DNA of 64,000 nucleotides from Gordonibacter sp. Marseille-P4307 (GCF_900604965.1 NZ_UWPD01000001.1:186001-250000), one strand, 5' to 3'; counted from the stretch's first letter, positions 25,879 to 35,542 are shown. The notes: generated by a model from the letters alone, not told the origin. Translations and numbers: made by a program.

Positions 25879-26706
25879 TTACGCCCGATCGCGCTTGCCG
25901 TAGGTGAACCAGTAGGCGATTCCCACCAAACCGCCCCCCACGACATTACCCAGCGTGACGATGACCAGGTTCAACACCACACCGCCCAACGTGACCGCGC
26001 CCGGGGTTCCGATTCCGGCCACCGTGTTCAGCAAAAGACCCATCGGAAGAAACGCCATGTTGGCAACGCAGTGCTCGAAGCCCGCCGCCACGAAGGCCGA
26101 AATCGGAAGCAGAATGCCGACGATCTTGTCAACCGTGGTGCGCGCGCCGAACCCGATCCACACCGCCAGGCACACGAAGATGTTGCACATGATCCCCTTG
26201 AAGAACATGGTTTCGGGAGCGAGCACCACCTTTCCGGCCGCCACGCCCACCATAGCCGTGCCCACACCGCCGCTGTTCAGCAGATAGACCTGAGCCATAT
26301 AGATAAGGAACACGGCCAGAAGGGAACCGGCGAGGTTACCCACCCAGACGATACCCCAGTTCTTGAGCATCTGGCCCCACGAGATCTTTCCCGACGCCCT
26401 GGCGGCCACCATCAGCGAGTTCCCGGTGAACAGCTCGCAGCCGCAGCACAGAACCAAAACCAGGCCCAGACAGAAGCAGATTCCGCCCACCATGCGCTGC
26501 GCCGCGAACGGCATGGTCGCATCGCCCAGGAACACGCAGAAGTACATGCCGCCGAAGGCGATGAACGCACCGGCCAGCATAGCTGCCACAAACGTCTTCG
26601 CGGCGGTCATCTTGGTCTTTCCCACCGCCAATACCTCGGCCTTCGCCTCGATCTCGGCCGGACCCAGCGCGTCCGGCTTCACCAACTTGACGTCCTCAGA
26701 ATTCAT
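25879..26706 (-). CDS. focA: Formate/nitrite transporter family channel (FocA-like)
   Basis: Pentameric FNT channel, 275 aa, six hydrophobic segments. It has ELFTGNS, the pore histidine in GFEHCVANM, and the typical GNVVGGGLVGIAYWFTYG C-terminus. In this family the buried histidine gates formate passage. The ATG at 26706 (MNSEDVKLVKPDALG) is preferred to the upstream in-frame start at 26754. It follows hycI by 51 bp as the last gene of the formate hydrogenlyase block, as focB follows hyf in E. coli. Context therefore favours formate over nitrite. A seven-base inverted repeat at 25824-25851 lies after its stop. Confidence 0.9.
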   Translation of the reverse strand: MNSEDVKLVKPDALGPAEIEAKAEVLAVGKTKMTAAKTFVAAMLAGAFIAFGGMYFCVFLGDATMPFAAQRMVGGICFCLGLVLVLCCGCELFTGNSLMVAARASGKISWGQMLKNWGIVWVGNLAGSLLAVFLIYMAQVYLLNSGGVGTAMVGVAAGKVVLAPETMFFKGIMCNIFVCLAVWIGFGARTTVDKIVGILLPISAFVAAGFEHCVANMAFLPMGLLLNTVAGIGTPGAVTLGGVVLNLVIVTLGNVVGGGLVGIAYWFTYGKRDRA

Positions 26707-26757
26707 ACCATCCCGTCCTTTCATCGCATTGAAACGGACCCTCGCAACTTCCAAACC

Positions 26758-27291
26758 TTACGCCGCAGACTCGAACCGACTGAAATCCCCTCCTTCCCGC
26801 ACGCACTGCGCTATCGACTCGATAGCCGATACGACCTCGGGAGACAACGGGTCGAAGAACTCGGTTGAGCGCACTTGAACACCCAGGAAGACGATATCGG
26901 AGCAGTATTGGGCCATCCGATTCAGAAGAAAGGTAACCGGAAGGCTGTGCGTGGTGAACAGAAACCTGTCGGCCACGTCGCCCACAGATATCCGCCTGAC
27001 GGCTCCGACTTCCACGCCCATCTGGGCGGCATCGACGAACAGCACGCGTGCGGGAGCGACCTCGCGGATGTAGTACAGATCATCTTCGGGAGTCTGCCCC
27101 CCATCGACAACCTCCCAGCCCGGCACCGGATCGTCCTCCAGCATCTTGGCGAGCATCGGGCCGGCGGCATCGTCGCCGCGCAGCACGCTGCCCGCCGTGA
27201 ACACGATGTTGCGCTCAAACCCGTCTGCAGGCGCGTCCTTCCCTTCAGGCGCATTGCGGCGCGTCTTGCCACCATCCGGCGCTTCGCTCAT
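26758..27291 (-). CDS. hycI: Hydrogenase maturation endopeptidase (HycI family)
   Basis: Nickel-dependent protease that trims the C-terminus of the hydrogenase large subunit after the NiFe site is built. 177 aa. The family pattern is clear: GSVLRGDDAAGP (first nickel-ligand aspartate), VDGGQTPEDD, FVDAAQMG (second aspartate) and TTHSLP (histidine). The N-terminal about 28 residues are an extra charged tail. The ATG at 27291 overlaps the hycH stop by one base with AGGAGGGG just upstream. Its substrate should be HyfG, whose C-terminal tail is present in this operon. Confidence 0.92.
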   Translation of the reverse strand: MSEAPDGGKTRRNAPEGKDAPADGFERNIVFTAGSVLRGDDAAGPMLAKMLEDDPVPGWEVVDGGQTPEDDLYYIREVAPARVLFVDAAQMGVEVGAVRRISVGDVADRFLFTTHSLPVTFLLNRMAQYCSDIVFLGVQVRSTEFFDPLSPEVVSAIESIAQCVREGGDFSRFESAA

Positions 27292-27785
27292 CAACCCCTC
27301 CTAACCATGAGGTAGACATTCGTCTCATCCCTCACTTTAAGCAGCAGATCAATCAGCCCGACCAGATAATCGAGCTCGCCAACCTCAAGCGGAAGACTGG
27401 TCTTGCCCGGCGCATCGTACACATCGATGGTCGACAGCGCCAAGCGGGCGGCGGGAAGGAGCACGCCAATGTGCTCCTTCCCGATCTCGATCTCGCCGAA
27501 CCTGAACACACCCTCCAGTTTACGACGCGCGTCGTCTTTCTCGAAGAGTGCCGCGATCCTGCGGTAGCTTTCAACGGGAACCGCAAGCGCACGCTCGAAG
27601 CAATCCACAACCCCGGTATGGTGCCCGACGGACAAGGTGTAGTACAGCACGTCCTGAGCGTCGTCGGGAATCGCCTCCGCCCGATCGACGAACTTCATGC
27701 GCAGCAGGTAGAACACGATATGGTCCCCCGACGTGCCGATGGACTCCATGCGGTTTTCCCCAGCCTTGTAATCAGCGGTTGCCAT
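27291..27785 (-). CDS. hycH: Formate hydrogenlyase maturation protein HycH/HyfJ
   Basis: 164 aa homologue of E. coli HycH (136 aa), a chaperone-like protein needed for maturation of the formate hydrogenlyase large subunit. Recognised by VLYYTLSVGHHTGVVDCFERAL, closely matching the HycH core, by RRKLEGVFRFGEIEI, and by the C-terminal NVYLMVRRG. The start overlaps the hyfI stop by one base (TAATG). A short internal insertion (about residues 110-135) makes it longer than HycH. Position between hyfI and hycI equals hyfJ in the E. coli hyf operon. Confidence 0.9.
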   Translation of the reverse strand: MATADYKAGENRMESIGTSGDHIVFYLLRMKFVDRAEAIPDDAQDVLYYTLSVGHHTGVVDCFERALAVPVESYRRIAALFEKDDARRKLEGVFRFGEIEIGKEHIGVLLPAARLALSTIDVYDAPGKTSLPLEVGELDYLVGLIDLLLKVRDETNVYLMVRRG

Positions 27786-28570
27786 TACGCGATGCTCACG
27801 ATCCTTTTCTCCAGAATATCCTTCAGTTCGGCGAAGATCTCCACTTTGCGCGGATCGTCCTCGGCGCGTATCAGCCCGTCAACCGACGCAAGCACGTCGC
27901 CCGACGACGGATCGAGCGCATCCATGAACCGGTTGACCAAATCGCGCCCGTACCGGTAACCCGCCAGCTTCCGCGCCTCGCGTTCCAGCTCGACCTTCAG
28001 CTTGTAGGGCACGTCGCCATGCAGGATGGGAGCCTGCTCGCCCTCTCCCTCCACCAGATGGGTCTCATGGAGCTTCTGGCCCAGAAGGCCCAGCGCGATG
28101 GCGAACCCGTAGATGGTCTGCGCGGGGGAAGGCGGGCAACCCGGAATGTAGACGTCCACCGGCATGAGCTTGTCCGTGCCGCCCCACACGCAGTAGTTGT
28201 CGTGGAAGATCCCGCCCGTGCACCCGCAGGCGCCGTAGGATACGATCAGCTTGGGATTGGGCGCGGCCTCGTAGGCGCGCATCGCCGGAAGGCGCATCGC
28301 GCGCGTTACCGCGCCCGTGTACACCAAGATGTCGGCATGGCGCGGGCTGGCCATGTTCTTGATGCCGAACCGCTCGGTATCGAACACCGGCGTGATGGTG
28401 CCGAAGATCTCGATCTCGCACCCGTTGCACCCTCCGCAGTCGACGCGGTAGATGTAGACAGAGCGCTTGATCTTGCCCAGCAAAGCCGCCTTAGCCTCTT
28501 GGATCTTGGCGTCCAGCTCGATGGGTTCGAGCCGGGTCTGCAAGCGCTCGGGAAGCACCAGTTCACTCAT
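27785..28570 (-). CDS. hyfI: Hydrogenase-4 small subunit HyfI (NuoB/HycG-like)
   Basis: Small electron-transfer subunit of the NiFe hydrogenase, 261 aa, close to HycG (255). The single proximal [4Fe-4S] cluster ligands are visible: CGGCNGCEIEI (residues 45-55), GACGCTGGIF near 115 and PGCPPSP near 145. It lacks a twin-arginine signal, as expected for a cytoplasm-facing group 4 hydrogenase. Its start overlaps hyfH by one base. It pairs with HyfG and is analogous to NuoB in complex I. Confidence 0.94.
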   Translation of the reverse strand: MSELVLPERLQTRLEPIELDAKIQEAKAALLGKIKRSVYIYRVDCGGCNGCEIEIFGTITPVFDTERFGIKNMASPRHADILVYTGAVTRAMRLPAMRAYEAAPNPKLIVSYGACGCTGGIFHDNYCVWGGTDKLMPVDVYIPGCPPSPAQTIYGFAIALGLLGQKLHETHLVEGEGEQAPILHGDVPYKLKVELEREARKLAGYRYGRDLVNRFMDALDPSSGDVLASVDGLIRAEDDPRKVEIFAELKDILEKRIVSIA

Positions 28571-29106
28571 TATCTGCCTCCTTCAGCACGGGCGGCGGCC
28601 AGGGCGCTCACCGCATCGGCGCGGCGCTTGCACTCGGGGCACACGCGCGCGACTTCGATGGACTCGTCGGCTTCGGCGTTGCCCTCCAAAGTAGCCAGCA
28701 CGCGACAGGCGTAATCCACCTGTTTGCGCGGAGCGAAGTAGCGACCGCACTCCGAGCAGCACTCGAGGGCGTAGGTTGCATCCTCGGTGAGGTCGGACTT
28801 GCTCATAACGGCAAGCTCGAACTCGTCTCCCAACCTGATGGCCTCGACGGGACAGGCTTCTTCGCACCGACCGCAGAATATGCAGCGACCGTAGTCGATG
28901 GACCAGGTAATCGTACCAGCTTTCAAATCGGTCGCCATCTGGATGGCGTTGGGCGGGCAGGCGACGGCACAAGCGGCGCATGCGATGCAGCGTTCGAGGT
29001 CGTGCTCGGGTTTGCCGCGGAAATCGGGTACGGTCTCCAAGGGGGCGAAGGGGTACTTGACCGTCGCGTCCCCGGTTTTGAATGCGTTGCGCAGTGTTTT
29101 GAGCAT
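28570..29106 (-). CDS. hyfH: Hydrogenase-4 ferredoxin-like subunit HyfH (NuoI/HycF-like)
   Basis: 178 aa. It starts MLKTLRNAFKTGDATVKYPFAPLETVPDFRGKP, the typical HycF/HyfH N-terminus (first part shown only in summary form here: TVKYPFAPLE). Two [4Fe-4S] motifs, CIACAACAVACP and CIFCGRCEEACP, are followed by a C-terminal zinc- or cluster-like set, CCSECGRYFAP and CPECKRRAD. It carries electrons from FdhF/HyfA-type clusters toward HyfI. It begins 10 bp after hyfG. Confidence 0.94.
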   Translation of the reverse strand: MLKTLRNAFKTGDATVKYPFAPLETVPDFRGKPEHDLERCIACAACAVACPPNAIQMATDLKAGTITWSIDYGRCIFCGRCEEACPVEAIRLGDEFELAVMSKSDLTEDATYALECCSECGRYFAPRKQVDYACRVLATLEGNAEADESIEVARVCPECKRRADAVSALAAARAEGGR

Positions 29107-29116
29107 ATCCGATCAC

Positions 29117-30847
29117 CTAATCCTTCAGCGGCGAGTGGGTGCGCCTCAAGCAATAGGACTCGAGCTGCGACTTGCTTACGGTTTTCTCGGTGCCCTTCTT
29201 CACGTCCACGAACGTCACGCGGTCGGTGCACGAATAGCACGGATCCATCGAACCTACGATCAGGGCTGCGTCGGAAACGGTGTTGCCACGGAACATGTAG
29301 CGCAGGATGGGCCAGTTGCTGTATGTAGCCGCCTTGCAGCGCCAGCGGTAGCACTTCTGGTTGTCACCGATCTGCGCCCAGTGAACGTCCTCGCCGCGCG
29401 GGGCCTCGGTATAGCCGATGGCGAACCTATGCGGCTCGTACTTCCAATCCTCGTTGAGGATGGCACCTGCGGGCAGGTTCTCAAGCCACCACTCGACCAT
29501 TGCCACCGAGTCCATGAACTCCTCGATGCGCACGAGGGTACGGCTCATGACGTCGCATCCATCGTGGCCGCGAGCCTTGAACAGGCCCTGGATGTCCCTG
29601 TACCCGTCATAGGGATGGTCGAAGCGCACATCGCGCGAGAACCCCGAACCGCGCACGCACGGGCCCACCGGGCTGAACGCACGTGCGATCTTGGGATCGA
29701 GCCTGCCGACGCCCTTGGTGCGGTCCTCGAAGTTGGGCGTACTCATCAGCTCGTCCAGAAGACTCTTCACATCGTCGCGCAGCTTGCGGATAACCCGCAG
29801 CGTCTCGGCCCTGCGATCCTCCAGAATGTCGCGGCGCACGCCTCCGATAAGGTTCAAACCGTAGGTCTTGCGATGACCGGTAAGAAGCTCGGCAAGGCGC
29901 ATCGAATCCTCGCGCACGCGGAAGAAGTGCATGAACCCGGTGTCGAAGCCGCTGTAGTGGCACACGAGGCCCAGGTTCAGCAGATGAGAGTGCATGCGCT
30001 CGACCTCGAGCGAGATGGCCCTGATGTATTGGGCGCGCAGGGGAACAGCGATGCCCTGCGCATGCTCGACCGACTCGGCGTAAGCCACCGAGTGGGCGTT
30101 TCCGCAGATACCGCAGACGCGGTCGGCCAGAAATGTGACGGCATCGTAGTTCATGCGCGACTCGGCCACCTTCTCCATACCGCGATGGACGTAGAACAGG
30201 CGGTAGTCGGCATCGATGATGTGCTCGCCTTCCACGAACAGGCGGAAGTGCCCCGGCTCGTCGGAGGTGACATGCAAGGGACCCATGGGCACGACGGTGG
30301 TTTCTCGGTCGCCCGTTTCGGCAAGGAACTCGTAGTTTTCGACTTCGCTCGCGATCATGGGCCGCTGACGGTAGTCCATGGAATCCTTACGCAGCGGGTA
30401 CAGGTCGTCCGGCCAGTCGTCGGGCAGCACCAGACGACGCTGGTCGGGAAGGCCAACGGGACGCAGGCCGAACATATCGCGCACCTCGCGCTCGGACCAC
30501 ACGCACGCCGGGACGCGTGGCGTAACCGAGGGGAACTCGCAGGTATCGGCGGGCACCTCGACACGAACGACGCACCAGCAGCGGTCTTCTTCCTCCATCG
30601 AGAGGATGTAGTACAGAGCGTAGTTTCCGTTCAAGGAACGCTCGTCGTTGCCCACCATCATGGGCAGCCAGCCGCCGCGGCCGAAATACAGGAACTCGAC
30701 CACATCCGGCAGGGAATCGAGGGCGACCGTGATGGTCACCTGGTCGTCGCACTGCCATTCGGCGGACTTGAGAACCCCCGGGAACCTCTCGGACACGGCC
30801 TGCACATGCGTCGTTCCGGGGCGCGCGGGTGTGATTACGTTATCCAT
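29117..30847 (-). CDS. hyfG: Hydrogenase-4 large subunit HyfG (NuoC-NuoD/HycE-like)
   Basis: NiFe catalytic subunit, 576 aa. Residues 1 to about 165 are a NuoC-like domain; the rest is NuoD/hydrogenase-like. The four NiFe-ligand cysteines are Cys245 and Cys248 (RVCGICGNAHS) and Cys537 and Cys540 (DPCYSCTDR). A 33-residue tail follows Arg543, the expected HycI cleavage site, so the protein should need maturation before activity. All four cysteines mark it as a true hydrogenase rather than a complex I subunit. It has an AGGAGG ribosome site and starts just after hyfF. Confidence 0.96.
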   Translation of the reverse strand: MDNVITPARPGTTHVQAVSERFPGVLKSAEWQCDDQVTITVALDSLPDVVEFLYFGRGGWLPMMVGNDERSLNGNYALYYILSMEEEDRCWCVVRVEVPADTCEFPSVTPRVPACVWSEREVRDMFGLRPVGLPDQRRLVLPDDWPDDLYPLRKDSMDYRQRPMIASEVENYEFLAETGDRETTVVPMGPLHVTSDEPGHFRLFVEGEHIIDADYRLFYVHRGMEKVAESRMNYDAVTFLADRVCGICGNAHSVAYAESVEHAQGIAVPLRAQYIRAISLEVERMHSHLLNLGLVCHYSGFDTGFMHFFRVREDSMRLAELLTGHRKTYGLNLIGGVRRDILEDRRAETLRVIRKLRDDVKSLLDELMSTPNFEDRTKGVGRLDPKIARAFSPVGPCVRGSGFSRDVRFDHPYDGYRDIQGLFKARGHDGCDVMSRTLVRIEEFMDSVAMVEWWLENLPAGAILNEDWKYEPHRFAIGYTEAPRGEDVHWAQIGDNQKCYRWRCKAATYSNWPILRYMFRGNTVSDAALIVGSMDPCYSCTDRVTFVDVKKGTEKTVSKSQLESYCLRRTHSPLKD

Positions 30848-30856
30848 GATCGCCTC

Positions 30857-32446
30857 CTAGCTATGACGCACGGTGGAAGATCCGGGCGCCGAGGCGCCCT
30901 GATCGGGATTGAAAAGCTGATCGAACAGCGGCACGTCGCGAAGGACCGCGCCATCGTCTTGCAAGACGATGGCCGTCGCATCCTCGATGCCGTTGAGCAC
31001 CGGTTGGGGCATGGCGATGCCGAACCATAGGATCAGGCACACCAGCGCCGCTTCCGGAACGAGGGCCAACGGGCTGACGTCGCCCTTCTCCATACCCTCG
31101 GGAACCTTGCCGAACACCGCTCTATGCACGACCTGAGAGAACGCGGCAACCACGATGGTCAGAGCGGCTGCCATGACAGCTACAACGACCCAGTGATCTC
31201 CCTGGATACCCGAAACGATGCCGACGATCTCGGATACGAACATCGCGAATGGAGGAAATCCTGAAAGCGCGAACAATCCGATGGAAAGGATGACGGCACT
31301 TGCGGGCATGACCTTCACCATGCCGCTGATCCTGTTGAGATCGCGTGTCCCGTACTTCATCACGATATTGCCCGATGCACAGAACGCAAGCGCTTTCGTG
31401 AAACCGTGCGCGACGCAGTGTATAAGCGCCGCCGCAACTCCAAGGGGGCCGCCGAATCCGAGAAAAAGCGCCACGATACCCACGTTCTCACACGAGCTGT
31501 ATGCAAGCTTCCGCTTGATATCGTCCTGGGAGAATACGGCGAGCGCCGCCATGCACACCGAGACGATGCCCACGATCAGCATAACCGTCTGCGGGAACCA
31601 CGGACCGACCGCCTGGATCGCCAGAACGTAGAAGCGCATGATGATGAGCATCGCGCACTTCAGGAGGACGCCCGACAGAAGGCCCGACACGGGGCTGGGA
31701 GCCTCTGAGTGGGCGTCGGGAAGCCAGGTGTGCATGGGGAACAGACCGGCCTTCGTGCCGAAGCCGATGGCGGCGAACACGAACGCGATCTGCACCAGCG
31801 CGCCGTCGAGCTGCGCGGCGTAGGGCACGACGGAGGTCCACAGGACCGCCTCGTGCGCGTTTGCCATCACATCGGCGGCGTTAGCATAGATGAGCACCGT
31901 GCTGTACAGGCCGAACGCGACGCCGGCCGTGCAGACCACCACGTATTTCCACGCGGCTTCCAGCGAGAGCTTGGCGTCGTAGGCGCCCACCAGAAACACG
32001 GTGGACAGCGTTGTGGCCTCGATACCCACCCACATCAGGATGATGTTGTTGGAGGCAGCGACCACCAGCATGGTGAACAGGAACAAGCTGAAGAACACGT
32101 AGAACTGCTTGACGCGGGCGGGCGCCATATGGCCCGCTTCGACGTCGTGGCGAATGTAGGGTATCGAGTAGATGCCCGTCAGGCATCCGATCACGCCGAT
32201 GAGCGCGACGAACACGCTTCCCAGCGCATCGAGATGCAGCCAGAGGCCGAAAGCGTCGATGGAGCGCCCCGATGAGAACACCTGGGCGACCACGTACAAC
32301 GACAAAACCAGTACGGCGACGATGGATGCGACGTGAATCGCCTCGTACACCGGGCGCGGAACGGCCTTGGAAGGCAGAACCGCCATCAGAAGCGCGAAGA
32401 GCAGCGGGGCCGCGATCAGCGTCGTCAAAAGCGATGCGTAATCCAT
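30857..32446 (-). CDS. hyfF: Hydrogenase-4 membrane subunit HyfF (antiporter-like)
   Basis: NuoL/M/N-type proton-translocating antiporter-like subunit, about 529 aa, with about fourteen hydrophobic segments. Landmarks are the TM5-like glutamate in WVGIEATTLS, the TM7 lysine in GTKAGLFPMHTWLPDAHSEAPSP, and DIKRKLAYSSCENVG. Two ATGs are six bases apart; the second (32446, MDYASLL) has better spacing to GGGGG and is preferred. It is the third antiporter-like subunit of this complex, after HyfB and HyfD. Confidence 0.93.
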   Translation of the reverse strand: MDYASLLTTLIAAPLLFALLMAVLPSKAVPRPVYEAIHVASIVAVLVLSLYVVAQVFSSGRSIDAFGLWLHLDALGSVFVALIGVIGCLTGIYSIPYIRHDVEAGHMAPARVKQFYVFFSLFLFTMLVVAASNNIILMWVGIEATTLSTVFLVGAYDAKLSLEAAWKYVVVCTAGVAFGLYSTVLIYANAADVMANAHEAVLWTSVVPYAAQLDGALVQIAFVFAAIGFGTKAGLFPMHTWLPDAHSEAPSPVSGLLSGVLLKCAMLIIMRFYVLAIQAVGPWFPQTVMLIVGIVSVCMAALAVFSQDDIKRKLAYSSCENVGIVALFLGFGGPLGVAAALIHCVAHGFTKALAFCASGNIVMKYGTRDLNRISGMVKVMPASAVILSIGLFALSGFPPFAMFVSEIVGIVSGIQGDHWVVVAVMAAALTIVVAAFSQVVHRAVFGKVPEGMEKGDVSPLALVPEAALVCLILWFGIAMPQPVLNGIEDATAIVLQDDGAVLRDVPLFDQLFNPDQGASAPGSSTVRHS

Positions 32447-32456
32447 AATCATCCCC

Positions 32457-33110
32457 CTAACCCTTCAGTTCCATGAGATCTTCGGCATCAAGCGTGCCGG
32501 CCACCTTGTAGATGCGATAGGCCATAACCGCCATGATGATGACAGCGAGGAACGCGTCGGTGGCCACGCCCACCTCGACCAGCTCGGGCGCATTGGGGGC
32601 CAGCAGAGCCAAGGTCAGATGCGAGCCGTTTTCCATCAGACAGTAGCCGAAGATCTGCTTGACGATATTTCTTTGCGTAACAATGCACGTCAAACCGATG
32701 AAGAAATGCGCAAGCGAGATGGCGAGCGCGGGTTTGACCTCCAGGGCGGTGGGAAGCGAAACCCCTTGAACCGCCGCAAAGCACGCTGCAACCTCGACCG
32801 CGATGATAATCGGGAGAACCGACTTGTTCACACGCGGCCCGAGCGCAGCCCCCGCATCCCCCACCTTGTTGGACAAATAGAGGATGATGCCGGGAACCAC
32901 CAGCACCTTCGTAACAAATGCGGTACCGGCCCAAGTGAAGAGCTCGGCAGAGCCCGTCGTGGCCCCCAGGGTCACGAACGAGAGCACCAGCACGAGCGAT
33001 TGGGCGGCATAGCAGTACGCCGCCGTCTTCGATTTCTTGGCGAGGACCACCATCATCGACGTGACGATCAGCAGACCGCCTAGAACGTTAACCAAGGTAA
33101 ATCCAGTCAT
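32457..33110 (-). CDS. hyfE: Hydrogenase-4 membrane subunit HyfE (NuoK-like)
   Basis: 217 aa, similar in size to E. coli HyfE (216), with about six to seven hydrophobic segments. The C-terminal part contains FGYCLMENGSHL, resembling the NuoK glutamate region in hydrogenase-4 and Mbh-type complexes. I chose the ATG at 33110 over the GTG at 33119, because the GGGGGTGG ribosome site has better spacing to the ATG. The subunit is absent from hydrogenase-3, so its presence identifies the operon as hydrogenase-4 type. Confidence 0.92.
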   Translation of the reverse strand: MTGFTLVNVLGGLLIVTSMMVVLAKKSKTAAYCYAAQSLVLVLSFVTLGATTGSAELFTWAGTAFVTKVLVVPGIILYLSNKVGDAGAALGPRVNKSVLPIIIAVEVAACFAAVQGVSLPTALEVKPALAISLAHFFIGLTCIVTQRNIVKQIFGYCLMENGSHLTLALLAPNAPELVEVGVATDAFLAVIIMAVMAYRIYKVAGTLDAEDLMELKG

Positions 33111-33122
33111 GGTATCCACCCC

Positions 33123-34583
33123 CTAACCCAGCCATGCAGCGGCGATGAAGCTGGAAGCCATCACCATGACGATCAACACGACGAACACGACGACCATGGG
33201 CCGCGGCACCGCCTGGGACTTCGCCACGGTCTCGGAGGGCTCGCCGAACAGAACCGAACCGGTCCACTTGAGGAACCAGGCGAAGCAGCCGATCGTCTCG
33301 ATAAGCGCGATGATGACGATCGCCATGAGGATCGGGTTGGAACCCGCCGCCTCGATGCCGCCGCAGAAGATCACGTACTTGCTGAAGAACAGGTTCATGG
33401 GCGGAGCTCCCGCGATGGAAAGCGCCCCGATACCGAACCCGACGCCCAGAAGCGGCTGCTTTTTCAGCACGCCTTTGAGCTTGGGAAGCATGCGCGTTCC
33501 CATGGTGTAGCTGAACGCACCGGCGATAAGGAAGAACAGGGTCTTGGTGAACGCGTGGTTGAAGATGTGCATCACGCTGCCCTGCAAAGCCAGGTCGCTT
33601 CCGAAGATGTAGAACCCGAAGCCCAGGAAGATATAGGCCAGCTGGGAGATGGTCGAGAACGCCAGCAAGCGCTTCATATCCTTCTGGGGAAGGTACATGA
33701 AGAAGGCGAACAGGCAGGTGAGGATACCGCCCACGACGACGACCCAACCGACCGACAGGGGCACGGTCCCCGCACCGATGAGGGCGCGCGCGAACACCGC
33801 GACGCCCACCTTGACCATCGAGGCGCCGTGCAGGTACGCGGAAACGGGCGTGGGAGCCTCCATGGCGGAGGGCAGCCACATGTAGAACGGCAGCTGCGCC
33901 GATTTGCCCCATGCCGCGATGAGGATGAGGATCAGGCAGGCCGTCTTGGCCGACTCGCCCAGGCCGGCGATAGCCGATGTTTCGAACGTGCCGGTGTTGA
34001 AGAACAGGATGCCGGCGGCCGCATACAGGCCCAAGGACGCGATGTGCGTGAGGATGAGGGCCTTCATGGCGGACTTGCGGGCCGTCTCCGTGTCGTAGTA
34101 GCCGATGAGGGCCCACGAGCAAGCGCCCGTGACCTCGAAGAACACAAGCTGTCCCAGCACGGTGGACGAGTACACCAAGCCGGCCATCGCGCCGATGAAC
34201 ACGGTGAAGAACGCGTAGAATCGGCGGCGCGGCGCATCGGCGTGCTCGCGGTTGCCGGCGTTGAGGTAGCCCACCGAGTAGATGGAGATGAGCAGGCCGA
34301 TGCCGACGAAACACGGAGCCAGAAGGACGCTTACCTTGTCGAACACGAAACCGAAAATGGCAACGTCATTCAGCGCCAGGAAGTTCACGACCAGAGAGTC
34401 GCTACCCGATGCGGCAAGCTGGGACCACACGCCCAGCGTGAGCGCCGTGGCGATAGCCGCGGCCGAGATGCAGATGCCCTTCGCGAATCGCCTCGGGCTC
34501 ACCACGATGATCAGCGCCGCAACGAACGGCACCAGCACCGAGGCAAGGGAGAGGAGGGAAAGGGCGTTCAATGTAGCCATCAT
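33123..34583 (-). CDS. hyfD: Hydrogenase-4 membrane subunit HyfD (antiporter-like)
   Basis: Second NuoL/M/N-like subunit, about 486 aa. It aligns by eye with E. coli HyfD throughout: REHADAPRRRFYAF, FIGAMAGLVYSSTVLGQL, FFEVTGACSWALIGYY, AAWGKSAQLPFYMWLPSAME and PTPVSAYLH, with the key glutamate and lysines kept. A GTG at 34595 and ATGs at 34583 and 34580 compete; spacing from GGGGAGG favours 34583. Only a few bases separate it from hyfE. Confidence 0.93.
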   Translation of the reverse strand: MMATLNALSLLSLASVLVPFVAALIIVVSPRRFAKGICISAAAIATALTLGVWSQLAASGSDSLVVNFLALNDVAIFGFVFDKVSVLLAPCFVGIGLLISIYSVGYLNAGNREHADAPRRRFYAFFTVFIGAMAGLVYSSTVLGQLVFFEVTGACSWALIGYYDTETARKSAMKALILTHIASLGLYAAAGILFFNTGTFETSAIAGLGESAKTACLILILIAAWGKSAQLPFYMWLPSAMEAPTPVSAYLHGASMVKVGVAVFARALIGAGTVPLSVGWVVVVGGILTCLFAFFMYLPQKDMKRLLAFSTISQLAYIFLGFGFYIFGSDLALQGSVMHIFNHAFTKTLFFLIAGAFSYTMGTRMLPKLKGVLKKQPLLGVGFGIGALSIAGAPPMNLFFSKYVIFCGGIEAAGSNPILMAIVIIALIETIGCFAWFLKWTGSVLFGEPSETVAKSQAVPRPMVVVFVVLIVMVMASSFIAAAWLG

Positions 34584-34601
34584 ATTCGCTTCCACCTCCC
34601 C

Positions 34602-35531
34602 TTAAATTCCCAGGACGCAGAACACGAGGGCCACGACGGAAACGCCGACGACCATCCATGTCTGCCGTCCCATGTACTTCCAGCGCACGCGGGACACCGA
34701 GTTCTCGATAAGCGAGCACACGATACCGACAACGCCGGCTTTGGTTGAAAACGCGCAGGCGCCCAGCAAGACGGCCAGCGGGGCGAATTCCACCGCGCTG
34801 CCGAAAGGCGCGAAAATCGCCAGGAACCAAGCGATGACGAGGATCTGCTTCATCGACATGGCGACCTTCAGCATGGCCAGGGAAGGACCGGAGTACTCCT
34901 GAAGCGGGCCTTCCTGGATCTCCTGCTCGGCCTCGGCCGCATCGTAGGGCAGCTTGCCCAGCTCGATATAGCAGGCGATGGCGAACGCCACCCCCGCTAC
35001 CATGACGGCGACCGGAGACGACTGCATTAGCGAGCCGATGGCCTCGCCCATACCGCCGATGTTGGTGGTGCCCGTGGCAAGCGCAGCCACGAACAGCGCG
35101 AGCATCATAGACGGTTCAACCAGCACGCCGATGATGAGCTCGCGAATGCCGCCTATGCCGCCATAGGCGCTGGAGCTGTCGACAGCGGCCAAGGCGAAGA
35201 AGAAGCGCGGGATGGCCAGCAGGTAGATGATAGTGATGATGTCGCCGAGCGCAGGAACGGGACATGCGCGCGTGAACAGGGGAACCCCGCACGCAAGCAC
35301 GAGCATGGTCGCGAAGTACAGCGGCGGCATAAGGCGCGAGACGAAGCTCGAATTCGCCGTACGCAGATCTTCGCGCGCAAGCAGCTTAAAGATGTCGTAG
35401 TAGTCCTGGAAGATCGACGGACCGCGGCGCGTGTGTATCTTCGCGCGCAGCCAGCGGGCGATTCCCGAGAACAGAGGCGCCACCAGAACCAAGACGAGCG
35501 CCTGCAGGATTGCAACGATGATTTCAGCCAT
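34602..35531 (-). CDS. hyfC: Hydrogenase-4 membrane subunit HyfC (NuoH/HycD-like)
   Basis: 309 aa, the normal HycD/HyfC length (about 307-322). It is the NuoH-like subunit that anchors the hydrogenase arm to the membrane. Family motifs are RRGPSIFQDYYDIFKLL near residue 35 and the acidic loop PYDAAEAEQEIQEGPLQEYSGP near 190, which contacts the small subunit. The ATG at 35531 gives MAEIIVAILQAL; a 40-residue arginine-rich upstream extension is rejected. Confidence 0.95.
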   Translation of the reverse strand: MAEIIVAILQALVLVLVAPLFSGIARWLRAKIHTRRGPSIFQDYYDIFKLLAREDLRTANSSFVSRLMPPLYFATMLVLACGVPLFTRACPVPALGDIITIIYLLAIPRFFFALAAVDSSSAYGGIGGIRELIIGVLVEPSMMLALFVAALATGTTNIGGMGEAIGSLMQSSPVAVMVAGVAFAIACYIELGKLPYDAAEAEQEIQEGPLQEYSGPSLAMLKVAMSMKQILVIAWFLAIFAPFGSAVEFAPLAVLLGACAFSTKAGVVGIVCSLIENSVSRVRWKYMGRQTWMVVGVSVVALVFCVLGI

Positions 35532-35542
35532 TTCGCACCTCC